This document shows, one piece after another, positions 1 to 6,978 of a stretch of 31,334 nt of DNA. The position numbers and the translations under genes are program-made. Source of the stretch: an uncultured Acetatifactor sp. (GTDB taxonomy: Bacteria > Bacillota > Clostridia > Lachnospirales > Lachnospiraceae); contig CAJUJN010000042.1 of the NCBI GenBank assembly GCA_910586775.1, forward strand, positions 1-31,334, read 5' to 3'. The first letter of the stretch is position 1. Every line of letters begins with the position of its first letter. The notes beneath the pieces are model-generated. The model saw only the letters and a program-made list of their open reading frames with translations, did no database searches and had not been told where the DNA came from.

Positions 1-57
1 GTTCTGTTTTTTATGGATTTTTGCAGAAATAGGAACAAGGTCAAGATAATTTCTCAT
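1..57 (-). CDS. ABC transporter permease (FtsX-like), N-terminal 19 codons only
   Basis: This is the first 19 codons of a gene that leaves the window at its left edge. It starts with ATG at 55-57 and reads MRNYLDLVPISAKIHKKQN. From memory, this opening is typical of large FtsX/MacB-type permeases paired with a small ABC ATPase and a VanRS/BceRS-like two-component system. It overlaps the last 17 bases of the ATPase gene, so the two are probably translationally coupled. The membrane part is not visible, so the family call rests on the opening residues and on gene order. Confidence 0.6.
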   Translation of the reverse strand, partial: MRNYLDLVPISAKIHKKQN

Positions 58-736
58 TTACTTTCCCTCCCAAATCTGTCAAGACACCATCCGTTACACG
101 AAGCACACGGTCAACCATAGAGGTAAGGTTGTTGTTGTGCGTAATCATAAGAATTGTCTGCTGATAGTGCCGTGATGCCTTTATCAACAGTTCCATCACA
201 TCCTGGCTGTTCCTGCTGTCAAGATTTCCGGTAGGCTCATCGGCAAGAATCAGCTTCGGTCTTGTGATCAATGCCCTGCCGATAGCGACACGCTGCTGCT
301 GTCCTCCAGAGAGCTGATTCGGCAGATGATTTCTCCGTTCTGTTAAGCCGAGCATCTCCAACACTTCTTCCACATCGGCTGCTTTGGGTTTGCGGTAATC
401 CAAAAGAAGCGGAAAGCTTATATTTTGTTCCACTGTCAATTCGGAGACAAGCTGAAAGGACTGAAAAACAAAGCCTATGTTCCGTCGTCTGAAGATTGTT
501 CTTTCCTCTTCTTTCATGGAAAACAGGTTATTCCCATCTATCGTGACTGTCCCAGACGCAGGAACATCCAAAGCACCGATGCAGTTCAGCAAAGTGCTCT
601 TGCCAGAGCCGGACGCTCCGACAACCGCAGCAAATTCCCCTTTCTCCAAAGAGAACGATACATTTTTCAAGGCATCGACTTTTGCCTCGCCAGTTCCATA
701 TGTTTTACACAATTTTTGTACTTTTAAGATTTCCAT
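41..736 (-). CDS. ABC transporter ATP-binding protein (MacB/BceA-like)
   Basis: A complete 231-residue ATPase. It has a Walker A motif GASGSGKST at about residues 40-48, a Q-loop region (FVFQSFQLV), the signature LSGGQQQRVAIGRAL at about 142-156 and Walker B LILADEPTGNLD just after it. The DEPTGNLDS form is usual for the LolD/MacB/BceA branch that works with FtsX-like permeases. The start is ATG at 734-736, with AGGAGGT eight bases upstream; a TTG two codons earlier is too close to that site. It follows the histidine kinase by 63 bases, so regulator, sensor and transporter look like one operon. A role in export of or resistance to a cell-envelope-active peptide is inferred from this arrangement. 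Confidence 0.93.
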   Translation of the reverse strand: MEILKVQKLCKTYGTGEAKVDALKNVSFSLEKGEFAAVVGASGSGKSTLLNCIGALDVPASGTVTIDGNNLFSMKEEERTIFRRRNIGFVFQSFQLVSELTVEQNISFPLLLDYRKPKAADVEEVLEMLGLTERRNHLPNQLSGGQQQRVAIGRALITRPKLILADEPTGNLDSRNSQDVMELLIKASRHYQQTILMITHNNNLTSMVDRVLRVTDGVLTDLGGKVNEKLS

Positions 737-799
737 GTGCAAGTACCTCCTTTTCTCACAAGGATAACTGGGGCAGCTTACAATCAGATGAATTTAACC

Positions 800-2026
800 T
801 TACGATTCAGTAAGGAAAGACAACGTAAAGGTTGTCCCCTGCGAATATTCACTTTGAACAGACAGGAATCCTCCCTGCCCCTCCATAATGGCTTTTGCTA
901 ACGGCAGTCCAAGCCCGACTCCCGATGCATGGCAATCATTCCTGCTCCGATAAAATCGTTTGAAGATATGGTGTATGTCCTCTTGCGTAATGCCGTGTCC
1001 GTTATCAGAGATAAGGATTCTGAACATGGCAGGGGTACGCTCCCATGAAATATGGATGATTCCTCCACTGTCCGTATGGTCAAGGGCATTCTTCACAATG
1101 TTTCCAATCGCTTCGCCCGTCCACTCCATGTCGCAGAAAAACTTCTGTTCTGCTCCATCTATTATAATTTTCTTATTTTCACTGGCTGCCCGTGTCGTCA
1201 ATTCGCTTATTGCATTGCTGATGACATTTGAGATACTATAATGTCCTTTTTCAAAAAGAATGCTTCCTGCATCTAATCGTGTGATTTTTAGCATCGACTG
1301 AATAAGCTGCTCTATTCGCTTTAGCGCAGTTCCTGTCTTTACAGAAAATTCTTTTACCGTATCTGGATTATCTGGCTCACTTTCTATGATTTCCTGATAC
1401 ATATATAGTGCGGACAGAGGAGTTTTTAACTGATGCGATATATCGGAAATCGTGGTTTTCAGAAATTCTTTTGTTTTTCGGTCAGTTTCATTTTGGGATT
1501 GCAGCATTGTAGCAAGCTGTTCGACAGAGGATAGCATCTGGTAGAAAGTCCCATCGCTTGTCTGCGGCAGATGGACAGTATAGTTTCCATCTATATAATT
1601 CTGAATTGTCTTCTCGGATTTCTGGTATAACTTTTCTCTGTCACACAAAAATAGGATTGTTCCGCCAATCAAAAGAATACTGATGAACAGTTCCATGCAC
1701 AGTATAGATGACAGCATGATATCTTTTACGGAAGATATATAAGATAGACGATTTATATCCATGTTTTCGGTATATCCGATTCGATTTAATAAACCGCTTC
1801 CAGACGCGCTTTCTTCTTCGCTTGTCAATGCCTTTGCTATGATATCCTCCGAAATCCCCTGCTCCAATAGAGACGTGGCAATTGCATTGTCGTGTGCAAA
1901 AAATATTTCTCTTGCAGCTTTGGTCTGTGTGTCAGCTATCTTTATGGCTGCCAATAAAAAAATAACGAGAAGTGAAGAAAGAAAAATGCAATACCAACGG
2001 GTATGTTTATCACGCAGGAAGCTCAT
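800..2026 (-). CDS. Membrane sensor histidine kinase
   Basis: A 408-residue two-component sensor. An N-terminal membrane segment (about residues 12-32) and a second one (about 108-130) enclose an extracytoplasmic loop of roughly 75 residues. Then come a HAMP-like linker, an H-box (ISDISHQLKTPLSALY) with the phosphorylated His, an N-box (NIVKNALDH), and G-boxes DNGHGI and GVGLGLPLAK. The start is ATG at 2024-2026: its ATGA overlaps the stop codon of the response regulator, and AGAGGTGG lies just upstream. A TTG-type start six codons earlier would lie inside the upstream gene without a better site. The ligand is unknown; the linked ABC transporter suggests an envelope-active peptide. Confidence 0.92.
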   Translation of the reverse strand: MSFLRDKHTRWYCIFLSSLLVIFLLAAIKIADTQTKAAREIFFAHDNAIATSLLEQGISEDIIAKALTSEEESASGSGLLNRIGYTENMDINRLSYISSVKDIMLSSILCMELFISILLIGGTILFLCDREKLYQKSEKTIQNYIDGNYTVHLPQTSDGTFYQMLSSVEQLATMLQSQNETDRKTKEFLKTTISDISHQLKTPLSALYMYQEIIESEPDNPDTVKEFSVKTGTALKRIEQLIQSMLKITRLDAGSILFEKGHYSISNVISNAISELTTRAASENKKIIIDGAEQKFFCDMEWTGEAIGNIVKNALDHTDSGGIIHISWERTPAMFRILISDNGHGITQEDIHHIFKRFYRSRNDCHASGVGLGLPLAKAIMEGQGGFLSVQSEYSQGTTFTLSFLTES

Positions 2027-2724
2027 CCGTCCACCTCTTTCCATTGATAGCCAAATCCTCGCACTGTCAGTAAATGTTCTGGATGTGACGGGTCTGTTTC
2101 TATTTTTTCACGCAGACGCCGCACATAGACGGAAAGGGTATTATTGTCCACATAGTCCCCCGTGCTGTCCCATAATTCGTCTAAAATAATATCTCTTGTA
2201 ATGATACGGTTTGCATTTTTTACCAACAGGCATATTAAACGATATTCTGCGGCTGTAAGCTCTAACGGATTACCTTTTAATAAGACACGGCTGCCTAAAA
2301 GGTCTATCTTAATATCGCCGCACTCCATAACTGTCCCTGCTCCCTGATTTGACAATCCTGCCCGCCGCAGCAACGCCCGGATGCGTGAACATAGTTCGCC
2401 TAACTTGAACGGTTTTGTTATGTAGTCATCGCCGCCGCAGTCCAGGCCACGGATAACACTGACTTCTTCATCGGAAGCTGTCAGAAAAATAATCGGTATC
2501 TGACTTCCGTTCTTTCGTACCTTTTCACACACTTCAAAGCCTGTCCCATCTGGCAATGTAACATCGAGAATCAACATATCATATTTATCTATCTCTGTTA
2601 GATGCGCCAGCGCTTCTTGGACAGAACGGGCAAACTCTACATCGAAGTTGTTTTTCTTTAGCGAGTATTTCAGTCCGTCTATCAGACTTACATCATCCTC
2701 TAACAATAAAATTTTATTCTCCAT
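2023..2724 (-). CDS. OmpR/PhoB-family response regulator
   Basis: A 233-residue DNA-binding response regulator. The receiver domain (about 1-120) has the acidic pair E9/D10-D11, the phosphoacceptor D54 in LILDVTLPDGTG, and the conserved Lys in YITKPF. The C-terminal half is a winged-helix domain (TAAEYRLICLLVKN, then DNNTLSVYVRRLREKIE and VRGFGYQW). The start is ATG at 2722-2724, preceded by GGAGAAAGG. An open frame upstream would run into the small HTH gene and is not needed. It is the cognate partner of the histidine kinase, with which it shares a 4-base stop/start overlap, and probably controls the adjacent ABC transporter. Confidence 0.94.
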   Translation of the reverse strand: MENKILLLEDDVSLIDGLKYSLKKNNFDVEFARSVQEALAHLTEIDKYDMLILDVTLPDGTGFEVCEKVRKNGSQIPIIFLTASDEEVSVIRGLDCGGDDYITKPFKLGELCSRIRALLRRAGLSNQGAGTVMECGDIKIDLLGSRVLLKGNPLELTAAEYRLICLLVKNANRIITRDIILDELWDSTGDYVDNNTLSVYVRRLREKIETDPSHPEHLLTVRGFGYQWKEVDG

Positions 2725-2899
2725 AATTCGTAGCCTTTCTCCGCTTATCGACGGGTTTTTTTGTGTTTTGGGGAATAAGCCATACACGATTTATATTTAG
2801 GACTCCCTCAATACGGTTTTCCTTACATAGCCGCTGCACACGCCGCACTGATATTTTCCAACATTCTGCCGCTTCCTGTGCTGTCATATATTCAAACAT
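2714..2899 (-). CDS. Small helix-turn-helix DNA-binding protein (excisionase/MerR-like fold)
   Basis: A 61-residue protein starting at ATG 2897-2899, with AGGAGG eight bases upstream. The core (MTAQEAAECWKISVRRVQRLCKEN, then an NRVWLIP strand) is the winged-helix pattern of excisionase/MerR-like small proteins: tolerant helix, turn, recognition helix, then a Trp-containing wing. The end is basic (KKPVDKRRK). The stop codon overlaps the start region of the response regulator, so it is the first gene of the operon. Genes of this sort are common in Firmicutes conjugative elements. It could act as a recombination directionality factor or as a local repressor; the sequence does not decide between them. 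Confidence 0.8.
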   Translation of the reverse strand: MFEYMTAQEAAECWKISVRRVQRLCKENRIEGVLNINRVWLIPQNTKKPVDKRRKATNYGE

Positions 2900-2927
2900 A
2901 ACTGCCCTCCTTACCCATACTTTATAT

Positions 2928-2956
2928 AGTATATCCGTTTGAACGAATAATATCAA
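2928..2956 (-). promoter_or_regulatory. SigA-type promoter of the HTH/two-component/ABC operon
   Basis: On the minus strand, a -35 TTGATA (2956-2951), a 17-base spacer and a -10 TATACT (2933-2928) stand about 30 bases before the small HTH gene. Both boxes match the consensus at five of six positions. Predicted transcription starts near 2921. Confidence 0.7.
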
Positions 2957-3094
2957 CAATGCAATTATGAACTTTTATCCCTTGTCTGCGGAAATTAAAT
3001 CTCTTAATCAGAAAGATTTCACATCGTTTAAGTGGAACTCCTATTTCAGTACAATATAAGAGGACAAAATCTATCCGTACAGGTGGTGAAGAAA

Positions 3095-3154
3095 ATGAGC
3101 GAAGCCGCAGGAAACTTTGACTTCATGGGATTGGGGCAGGCGATTATTCACTAA
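3095..3154 (+). pseudogene. Remnant of an XRE-family regulator gene (5' end only)
   Basis: A 19-codon frame with a plausible ribosome site (AGGTGG) reads MSEAAGNFDFMGLGQAIIH and then stops. I recognise NFDFMGLGQAI as the opening of the small XRE regulators carried by Tn916-like and related conjugative elements, which normally continue into a helix-turn-helix of about 60 more residues. Here the match ends right after GQAI, so the rest has been deleted. It sits divergently from the two-component operon. A weak -10 (TACAAT, 3050-3055) precedes it. The identification comes from memory of the family and is based on few residues. Confidence 0.5.
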
Positions 3155-3181
3155 AAGCCTATAATAAATCCAATTTGATTC

Positions 3182-3198
3182 GCTACGCAGTGCGTAGC
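3182..3198. repeat. Perfect 8-bp inverted repeat at the 3' end of the HTH-repeat gene
   Basis: GCTACGCA (3182-3189) and TGCGTAGC (3191-3198) are perfect inverted repeats with one central base. They touch the stop codon of the gene at 3198-3806. There is no T-run on either side, so it is not a standard terminator. A protein-binding site is possible. Confidence 0.5.
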
Positions 3199-3806
3199 TA
3201 TTTGAAAATAGTATTATTGCATGATTCCCCTTGCAGTTTTTTAAGCTGCTCATTAAATTTCTTGTGCTTCTCTGATTTGACAGCAATCCCAATAAAATAT
3301 CTGCTCACAAGAAAATCTAAAAGGTATTCTTTGGGAATCTGAAATTTTTGCCGTATAAAAAAGTTCTTTAGCTCCTGTTTGCTACACCATTTGGCAACAG
3401 AGCTTTCTCCATAACCCGTAAATTGCGCCACCCGTCTGACATTCAACACATCGGGATAGTCTTTCAACAATATCTCATAATATTGCCGCATACTGGTTAA
3501 ATCCTCTTTTGTAAATACATCTTCAAAAGACGGAGCTTTCTTGCATCCATCCCTCGTATAGAATCCATCTGGAGCTTTATACAGCTCTGGGTAATCGTCC
3601 CTGTCATGCAGATATTGAATGACATCCGTTGTCTTGATTTTAAACCGCCGTGTCTTTTTCCCGCTGTCTATGTTTGGCACAAGACCGCTCTCCAATAGAA
3701 AAAGACAGGTCTTTTTGCTGATATGACAGATGCGGTACATCTGGTCTTTGGTTATGTATTCGGGATATTGCTCCAGAATCTCCCTGCAATATTTTTCTGT
3801 AATCAT
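3198..3806 (-). CDS. Duplicated helix-turn-helix protein of an integrated element (excisionase-like)
   Basis: A 202-residue cytoplasmic protein starting at ATG 3804-3806, with AGAGGTG six bases upstream. It contains two related segments. The first (about 14-70) opens with YPEYITKDQMYRICHISKKT. The second (about 115-172) opens with YPDVLNVRRVAQFTGYGESS. Both end in a short segment like DVIQYLHDR or YLLDFLVSR. Each looks like a MerR/excisionase-type helix-turn-helix followed by a wing. It lies next to the repeat-rich attachment region and is read away from it. I infer a DNA-binding role in excision or its control. I do not recognise a named family with certainty. Confidence 0.75.
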   Translation of the reverse strand: MITEKYCREILEQYPEYITKDQMYRICHISKKTCLFLLESGLVPNIDSGKKTRRFKIKTTDVIQYLHDRDDYPELYKAPDGFYTRDGCKKAPSFEDVFTKEDLTSMRQYYEILLKDYPDVLNVRRVAQFTGYGESSVAKWCSKQELKNFFIRQKFQIPKEYLLDFLVSRYFIGIAVKSEKHKKFNEQLKKLQGESCNNTIFK

Positions 3807-3858
3807 TCTACGCACCTCTTCGCAGTATTTTGGTCAACAGCAGAAGATTGGTGCCGTA

Positions 3859-3952
3859 GTTCTCTCTAAATATTTTTAGAAATTTTGAGAAGCCAGTCCA
3901 AACCGGGCCTCTGTTCTCTCCTCAGTTCTCTCCGTTCTCTCCAAGTTCTCTC
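3859..3952. repeat. Five direct repeats of GTTCTCTC near the attachment site
   Basis: GTTCTCTC occurs at 3859, 3913, 3925, 3934 and 3945. The last four are packed at 12-, 9- and 11-base steps, about one helical turn apart. They sit between the HTH-repeat gene and the attachment core, where arm-type binding sites for a tyrosine recombinase or excisionase are usually found. The binding role is inferred. Confidence 0.6.
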
Positions 3953-3982
3953 TTTTTTCCGTTTTTTGAGCCATTTTCGGGT

Positions 3983-4038
3983 GGCTTTCAGTGAGTTCGA
4001 ATATTCACTGTATTTATGCGGCTTTCACGCCGAAAGCC
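3983..4038. repeat. Cluster of inverted and direct repeats in the attachment region
   Basis: CAGTGA (3989-3994) and TCACTG (4005-4010) are inverted repeats. GGCTTTCA occurs directly at 3983 and 4020. GGCTTTC (4020-4026) pairs with GAAAGCC (4032-4038) around a 5-base loop. No T-tract follows, so a terminator is unlikely. Together with the upstream GTTCTCTC repeats this fits a recombination or transfer-control region. Apart from these elements the stretch 3807-4127 contains no credible gene. Confidence 0.5.
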
Positions 4039-4127
4039 CTTGATTTTCCTGTATTTTCAGCCATTATTAACTTCCGTCAAAACCCGCTAAAATCAAATAA
4101 ATTCCAGTAAAGTCCATTGACGGTAAC

Positions 4128-4185
4128 GCACTCGAAATGCAGTTGTCCTTTACAGGGCACGTGGGTTCGAATCCCACACTCTCCG
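4128..4185 (+). other. Attachment site: 3' fragment of a tRNA-Ser(CGA) gene
   Basis: The sequence holds the 3' part of a serine tRNA. There is an anticodon loop CTCGAAA (4131-4137, anticodon CGA) with three paired bases on each side. A variable arm follows (TGTCC 4144-4148, GGGCA 4155-4159), then a perfect T-arm (GTGGG 4161-4165, TTCGAAT loop, CCCAC 4173-4177), the acceptor 3' strand ACTCTCC (4178-4184) and a G discriminator. The 5' acceptor strand GGAGAGT and the D-arm are absent upstream, and the outer two pairs of the anticodon stem are broken. Integrases that insert into tRNA 3' ends leave exactly such a fragment at the far end of the element. The complete tRNA gene is expected left of the window. 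Confidence 0.82.
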
Positions 4186-4200
4186 CTATGAAATTTACGT

Positions 4201-4233
4201 CCACAAGCAGGTTTGCCGCTTGTGGATTTTTTT
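4201..4233 (+). terminator. Rho-independent terminator following the tRNA-Ser fragment
   Basis: CCACAAGC (4201-4208) pairs perfectly with GCTTGTGG (4218-4225) and is followed by ATTTTTTT (4226-4233). It lies 16 bases after the tRNA 3' end. It is presumably the original terminator of the tRNA gene, now separated from its promoter by the integrated element. Confidence 0.85.
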
Positions 4234-4295
4234 CATGACCATAGAATCCCGTCCTTGGACTCCATGGTTTCGCCGCTTTTTTGGGAGGCATGTTC

Positions 4296-4436
4296 TCAGT
4301 TCTTTTCTAAAACGGGTGAGTTCCCACCTAAAAATGGTTCGTTTTCGTGCGCCTCATATCCACAATCCTGCAAGTGACTTGATAATAATTCAGTCAACAT
4401 TTTTTCATCATCAACAATGAATATTTTATATGCCAT
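4296..4436 (-). pseudogene. Truncated response regulator (receiver-domain N-terminus only)
   Basis: From ATG 4434-4436, with GGGAGG upstream, the frame reads MAYKIFIVDDEKMLTELLSS and about ten more receiver-like residues (to CGYEAH), then an unrelated tail and a stop at residue 46. The IVDDE motif and following helix are those of a response regulator, but the phosphoacceptor Asp strand, the remaining receiver fold and any output domain are missing. The break is near 4350, about 165 bases from the attachment site. A deletion linked to insertion or rearrangement is a reasonable inference. The gene start is intact, so it may still be translated into a useless peptide. Confidence 0.65.
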
Positions 4437-4459
4437 AATAAAAACCTCCCATCTGAGTG

Positions 4460-4487
4460 GGTTGGATGCTCGAATGAGCATCCAACC
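4460..4487. repeat. 12-bp perfect hairpin before the truncated regulator gene
   Basis: GGTTGGATGCTC (4460-4471) and GAGCATCCAACC (4476-4487) are perfect inverted repeats around the tetraloop GAAT. The hairpin lies between the end of the LysR gene and the ribosome site of the truncated regulator. No T-run follows on either strand, so it may be a leader structure or operator rather than a simple terminator. Confidence 0.65.
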
Positions 4488-4595
4488 GCACAGGTGGAAA
4501 TATTTCTATTTAGGATACCTGCAATTCCTGTCGTTGCCATTTGGGAATATGCCAACCATAAAAAATAGCGCTCAAGATTTTTACACCAGCATTTT

Positions 4596-5489
4596 TTATA
4601 CCATTCTGCATTTGAGATATTTGTAAAAAGTATCCGCTGCCAGGCTTTTGCCCCTGCCCTTGTCTGCGACAATCTGAATAGAGCGATTGGGCAGCTTACA
4701 GTTTACAGGAAGCTGCACAAGCTTTCCTTTCTCTAATAAAGGCAGCGCAAGCTTTTCCGGAACAAAACCGATTCCCAGATTGTTTTCAAGCAGCGGCAGC
4801 ATCAAATCGGAGGTAGCCACCTCCATATCCAGTTCAATATCCAGTCTATGTTCCAGAAAAAAGTTTCGATACAGGTCATAGGTGGCGCTTCCTCTGCCCA
4901 AACCAACCCAGGAACAGGCTTTCACTTCCTTCAAATCCAGTTCTTTTTCACACAGATTCCGATATTGGGTCCCGCCGACCAGTATTTCTTTAAAGTCCAG
5001 TATTTTTTCACATGAAAAGTTCTTCGGTGCTTCAAAGGGTGTGGTAATTACGGCAAAATCCAGTTTCCCGCTGATAAGATGTTTTATGGTTTCCAAAGTT
5101 GTGTGATTATGGATCTTGATTCTGATTGCAGGGTATTCCGTCTTGAAATCGTGCAACACGCTTAACAGGAACAGATGCAGCGCTGTCTCAGTCGCTCCGA
5201 TTTCCACCGTACCGCAGCCCGGAACTCCCTGTCGGTTTATCTCTTCCTGTGCATTCAGCAGATGCCGGTAGGCTATCTCCGCATGGGAATAGAGTAACTC
5301 CCCTTGCTCCGTCAGACTCACTCCCCTTGCCTCCCGGACAAACAGCCTGCAATTCAACTGAGCTTCCAACAGTTTCATAACACGAGTCACATTGGGCTGA
5401 TTACTTCCCAACGCCTCAGCAGCCTTCGTGATATTTCCGTATTTTGCCACATAATAAAATATCTTGTAGTATTCAAAATTTATATCCAT
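4596..5489 (-). CDS. LysR-family transcriptional regulator
   Basis: A 297-residue regulator of normal LysR length. The N-terminal winged helix-turn-helix (FYYVAKYGNITKAAEALGSNQPNVTRVMKLLE) covers about residues 9-50. A linker helix and a periplasmic-binding-protein-like effector domain fill the rest (about 90-295). The start MDINFEYYK at 5487-5489 is the usual family opening; upstream ATG (5531) and TTG (5540) codons are in frame. The predicted promoter would start transcription near 5539, too close for the upstream codons, and so favours 5489, although GGAG is a rather long 15 bases away. It is divergent from the MATE transporter and is its likely regulator. The effector is unknown. Confidence 0.9.
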   Translation of the reverse strand: MDINFEYYKIFYYVAKYGNITKAAEALGSNQPNVTRVMKLLEAQLNCRLFVREARGVSLTEQGELLYSHAEIAYRHLLNAQEEINRQGVPGCGTVEIGATETALHLFLLSVLHDFKTEYPAIRIKIHNHTTLETIKHLISGKLDFAVITTPFEAPKNFSCEKILDFKEILVGGTQYRNLCEKELDLKEVKACSWVGLGRGSATYDLYRNFFLEHRLDIELDMEVATSDLMLPLLENNLGIGFVPEKLALPLLEKGKLVQLPVNCKLPNRSIQIVADKGRGKSLAADTFYKYLKCRMV

Positions 5490-5524
5490 ATCTTTTTTAC
5501 ATTTCTCCGATATATTATATGTAT

Positions 5525-5574
5525 TTTTCATATCTCGCAAAATGTATTATAATACACTCTTGAAAATATGTAAA
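5525..5574. promoter_or_regulatory. Overlapping divergent promoters on a 14-bp palindrome (lysR / MATE)
   Basis: The perfect palindrome TGTATTATAATACA (5543-5556) contains a TATAAT on each strand: plus 5548-5553, minus 5551-5546. On the minus strand a -35 TTTACA lies at 5574-5569 with 17-base spacing, and serves lysR. On the plus strand a weaker -35 TTTTCA lies at 5525-5530 with 17-base spacing, and serves the MATE gene. Only one polymerase could occupy the site at a time. The palindrome is also a plausible LysR binding site. Confidence 0.65.
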
Positions 5575-5602
5575 ATAGAGTACAGAAAGGATGTAAAATA
5601 AT

Positions 5603-6961
5603 ATGAACAAGGATCTGACAGTAGGAAAACCAGAAACAGTACTATGGCAATTCTGCCTCCCGCTGTTCGGCAGCATTATCTTCCAACAGCTTTACAACAT
5701 AGCCGACAGTCTGGTGGCCGGAAAATTCATCGGTGAAAATGCGTTGGCCGCAGTGGGAAACAGCTATGAAATTACATTGATCTTTATTGCTTTCGCATTT
5801 GGCTGCAATATGGGCTGCTCCGTCATCGTCTCACAGCTGTTCGGAGCGAAAAAATACGGCCTGTTAAAGACCGCTGTAACGACAGCCTGTACCTTCAGCG
5901 CAATTCTCTGTGCAGTACTGATGCTTGTAGGGCTCCTGGGCTGCGACCCGCTTCTGCTGCTCATCCGCACACCGGAAGAAGTCTTCGCAGACTCCAAGTT
6001 ATACCTGGATATCTATGTGTGGGGACTGCCCTTTGTATTTTTTTATAACATTGCAACGGGAATCTTCTCAGCTCTTGGAGACTCCAAGACTCCCTTTTAC
6101 TTTCTGGCTGTTTCGTCCGCATCAAATATTGCGGTGGATATTCTGTTTGTAAAGGCATTTGATATGGGTGTGGCAGGCGTCGCCTGGGCTACCTTTCTCT
6201 GCCAGGGTATCAGCTGTGTCCTAGCTGTTTTAACGGTATGGATAAGACTTGGAAAAATCGGAATAGCGGAGAAGGTTCCTCTCTTCGACTGGAGCCTTCT
6301 GAAAAAAATCATGGTGATTGCGGTGCCAAGTATATTGCAGCAAAGTTTTATATCGGTGGGAAATATTATGATCCAAAGCGTCATCAACGGTTTCGGTCCC
6401 TCTGTTATGGCCGGATACTCCGCCGCTGTGAAGCTGAACAACCTGGTCATTACATCCTTCACTACAATCGGCAACGGAATTTCCAACTTTTCGGCACAGA
6501 ATCTCGGCGCGCGCCAATATGGACGCATCAAAGAATGTTACCGCTCCGGCCTGAAAATAGTGTGGTGCCTGTGTGTTCCGTTCTGCCTCCTCTATATTTT
6601 CTTCGGAAGGTACCTGCTGATACTGTTTTTAAAACAGGGCTCCGAAGCGGCCATGATGACAGGACAACAATTTTTATGGATACTCTCCCCGTTCTATTTT
6701 GTGGTATCTTCAAAGTTAGTAGCGGACGGCATCCTGCGCGGTGCAAGCGCTATGGGAAAATTTATGGTTGCCACTTTCACAGACCTGGTCCTGCGCGTCA
6801 TCCTGGCATTCGCGCTCTCAGGACTGACCGGTGCATCCACAGGCATTTGGTGCGCATGGCCTATAGGCTGGACGATTGCCACGACACTTTCCATATTCTT
6901 TTACCACAAAGAATATGAAAAGCTCTCTGACGGCAGTTACCTGAACACTCAGGCAGAATAG
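5603..6961 (+). CDS. MATE-family multidrug/toxin exporter
   Basis: A 452-residue integral membrane protein with about twelve hydrophobic segments in two similar halves, the MATE layout. The N-terminal half has the family-type segment LFGSIIFQQLYNIADSLVAG followed by NALAAVGNS. The second half repeats this around ILQQSFISVGNIMIQSVING. Such proteins export cationic drugs or metabolites in exchange for Na+ or H+ across the cytoplasmic membrane. The start is ATG 5603-5605 with AGAAAGG upstream. It is divergent from, and probably controlled by, the LysR regulator. The substrate cannot be told from sequence. Confidence 0.93.
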   Translation: MNKDLTVGKPETVLWQFCLPLFGSIIFQQLYNIADSLVAGKFIGENALAAVGNSYEITLIFIAFAFGCNMGCSVIVSQLFGAKKYGLLKTAVTTACTFSAILCAVLMLVGLLGCDPLLLLIRTPEEVFADSKLYLDIYVWGLPFVFFYNIATGIFSALGDSKTPFYFLAVSSASNIAVDILFVKAFDMGVAGVAWATFLCQGISCVLAVLTVWIRLGKIGIAEKVPLFDWSLLKKIMVIAVPSILQQSFISVGNIMIQSVINGFGPSVMAGYSAAVKLNNLVITSFTTIGNGISNFSAQNLGARQYGRIKECYRSGLKIVWCLCVPFCLLYIFFGRYLLILFLKQGSEAAMMTGQQFLWILSPFYFVVSSKLVADGILRGASAMGKFMVATFTDLVLRVILAFALSGLTGASTGIWCAWPIGWTIATTLSIFFYHKEYEKLSDGSYLNTQAE

Positions 6962-6978
6962 AGCTTAAACAAAAAAGC

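Noticed and set aside
3071..3292. 73-codon minus-strand frame before the HTH-repeat gene stop
   Set aside because: It overlaps the 3' end of the HTH-repeat gene in another frame and has no family pattern or good ribosome site.
4067..4291. 74-codon minus-strand frame containing SVGFEPTC
   Set aside because: It is the antisense of the tRNA-Ser fragment; GFEPTC-type strings are a well-known false protein from antisense T-arm sequence.
4296..4481. Longer start for the truncated response regulator at 4481
   Set aside because: It would begin inside the 12-bp hairpin; GGGAGG supports the ATG at 4436.
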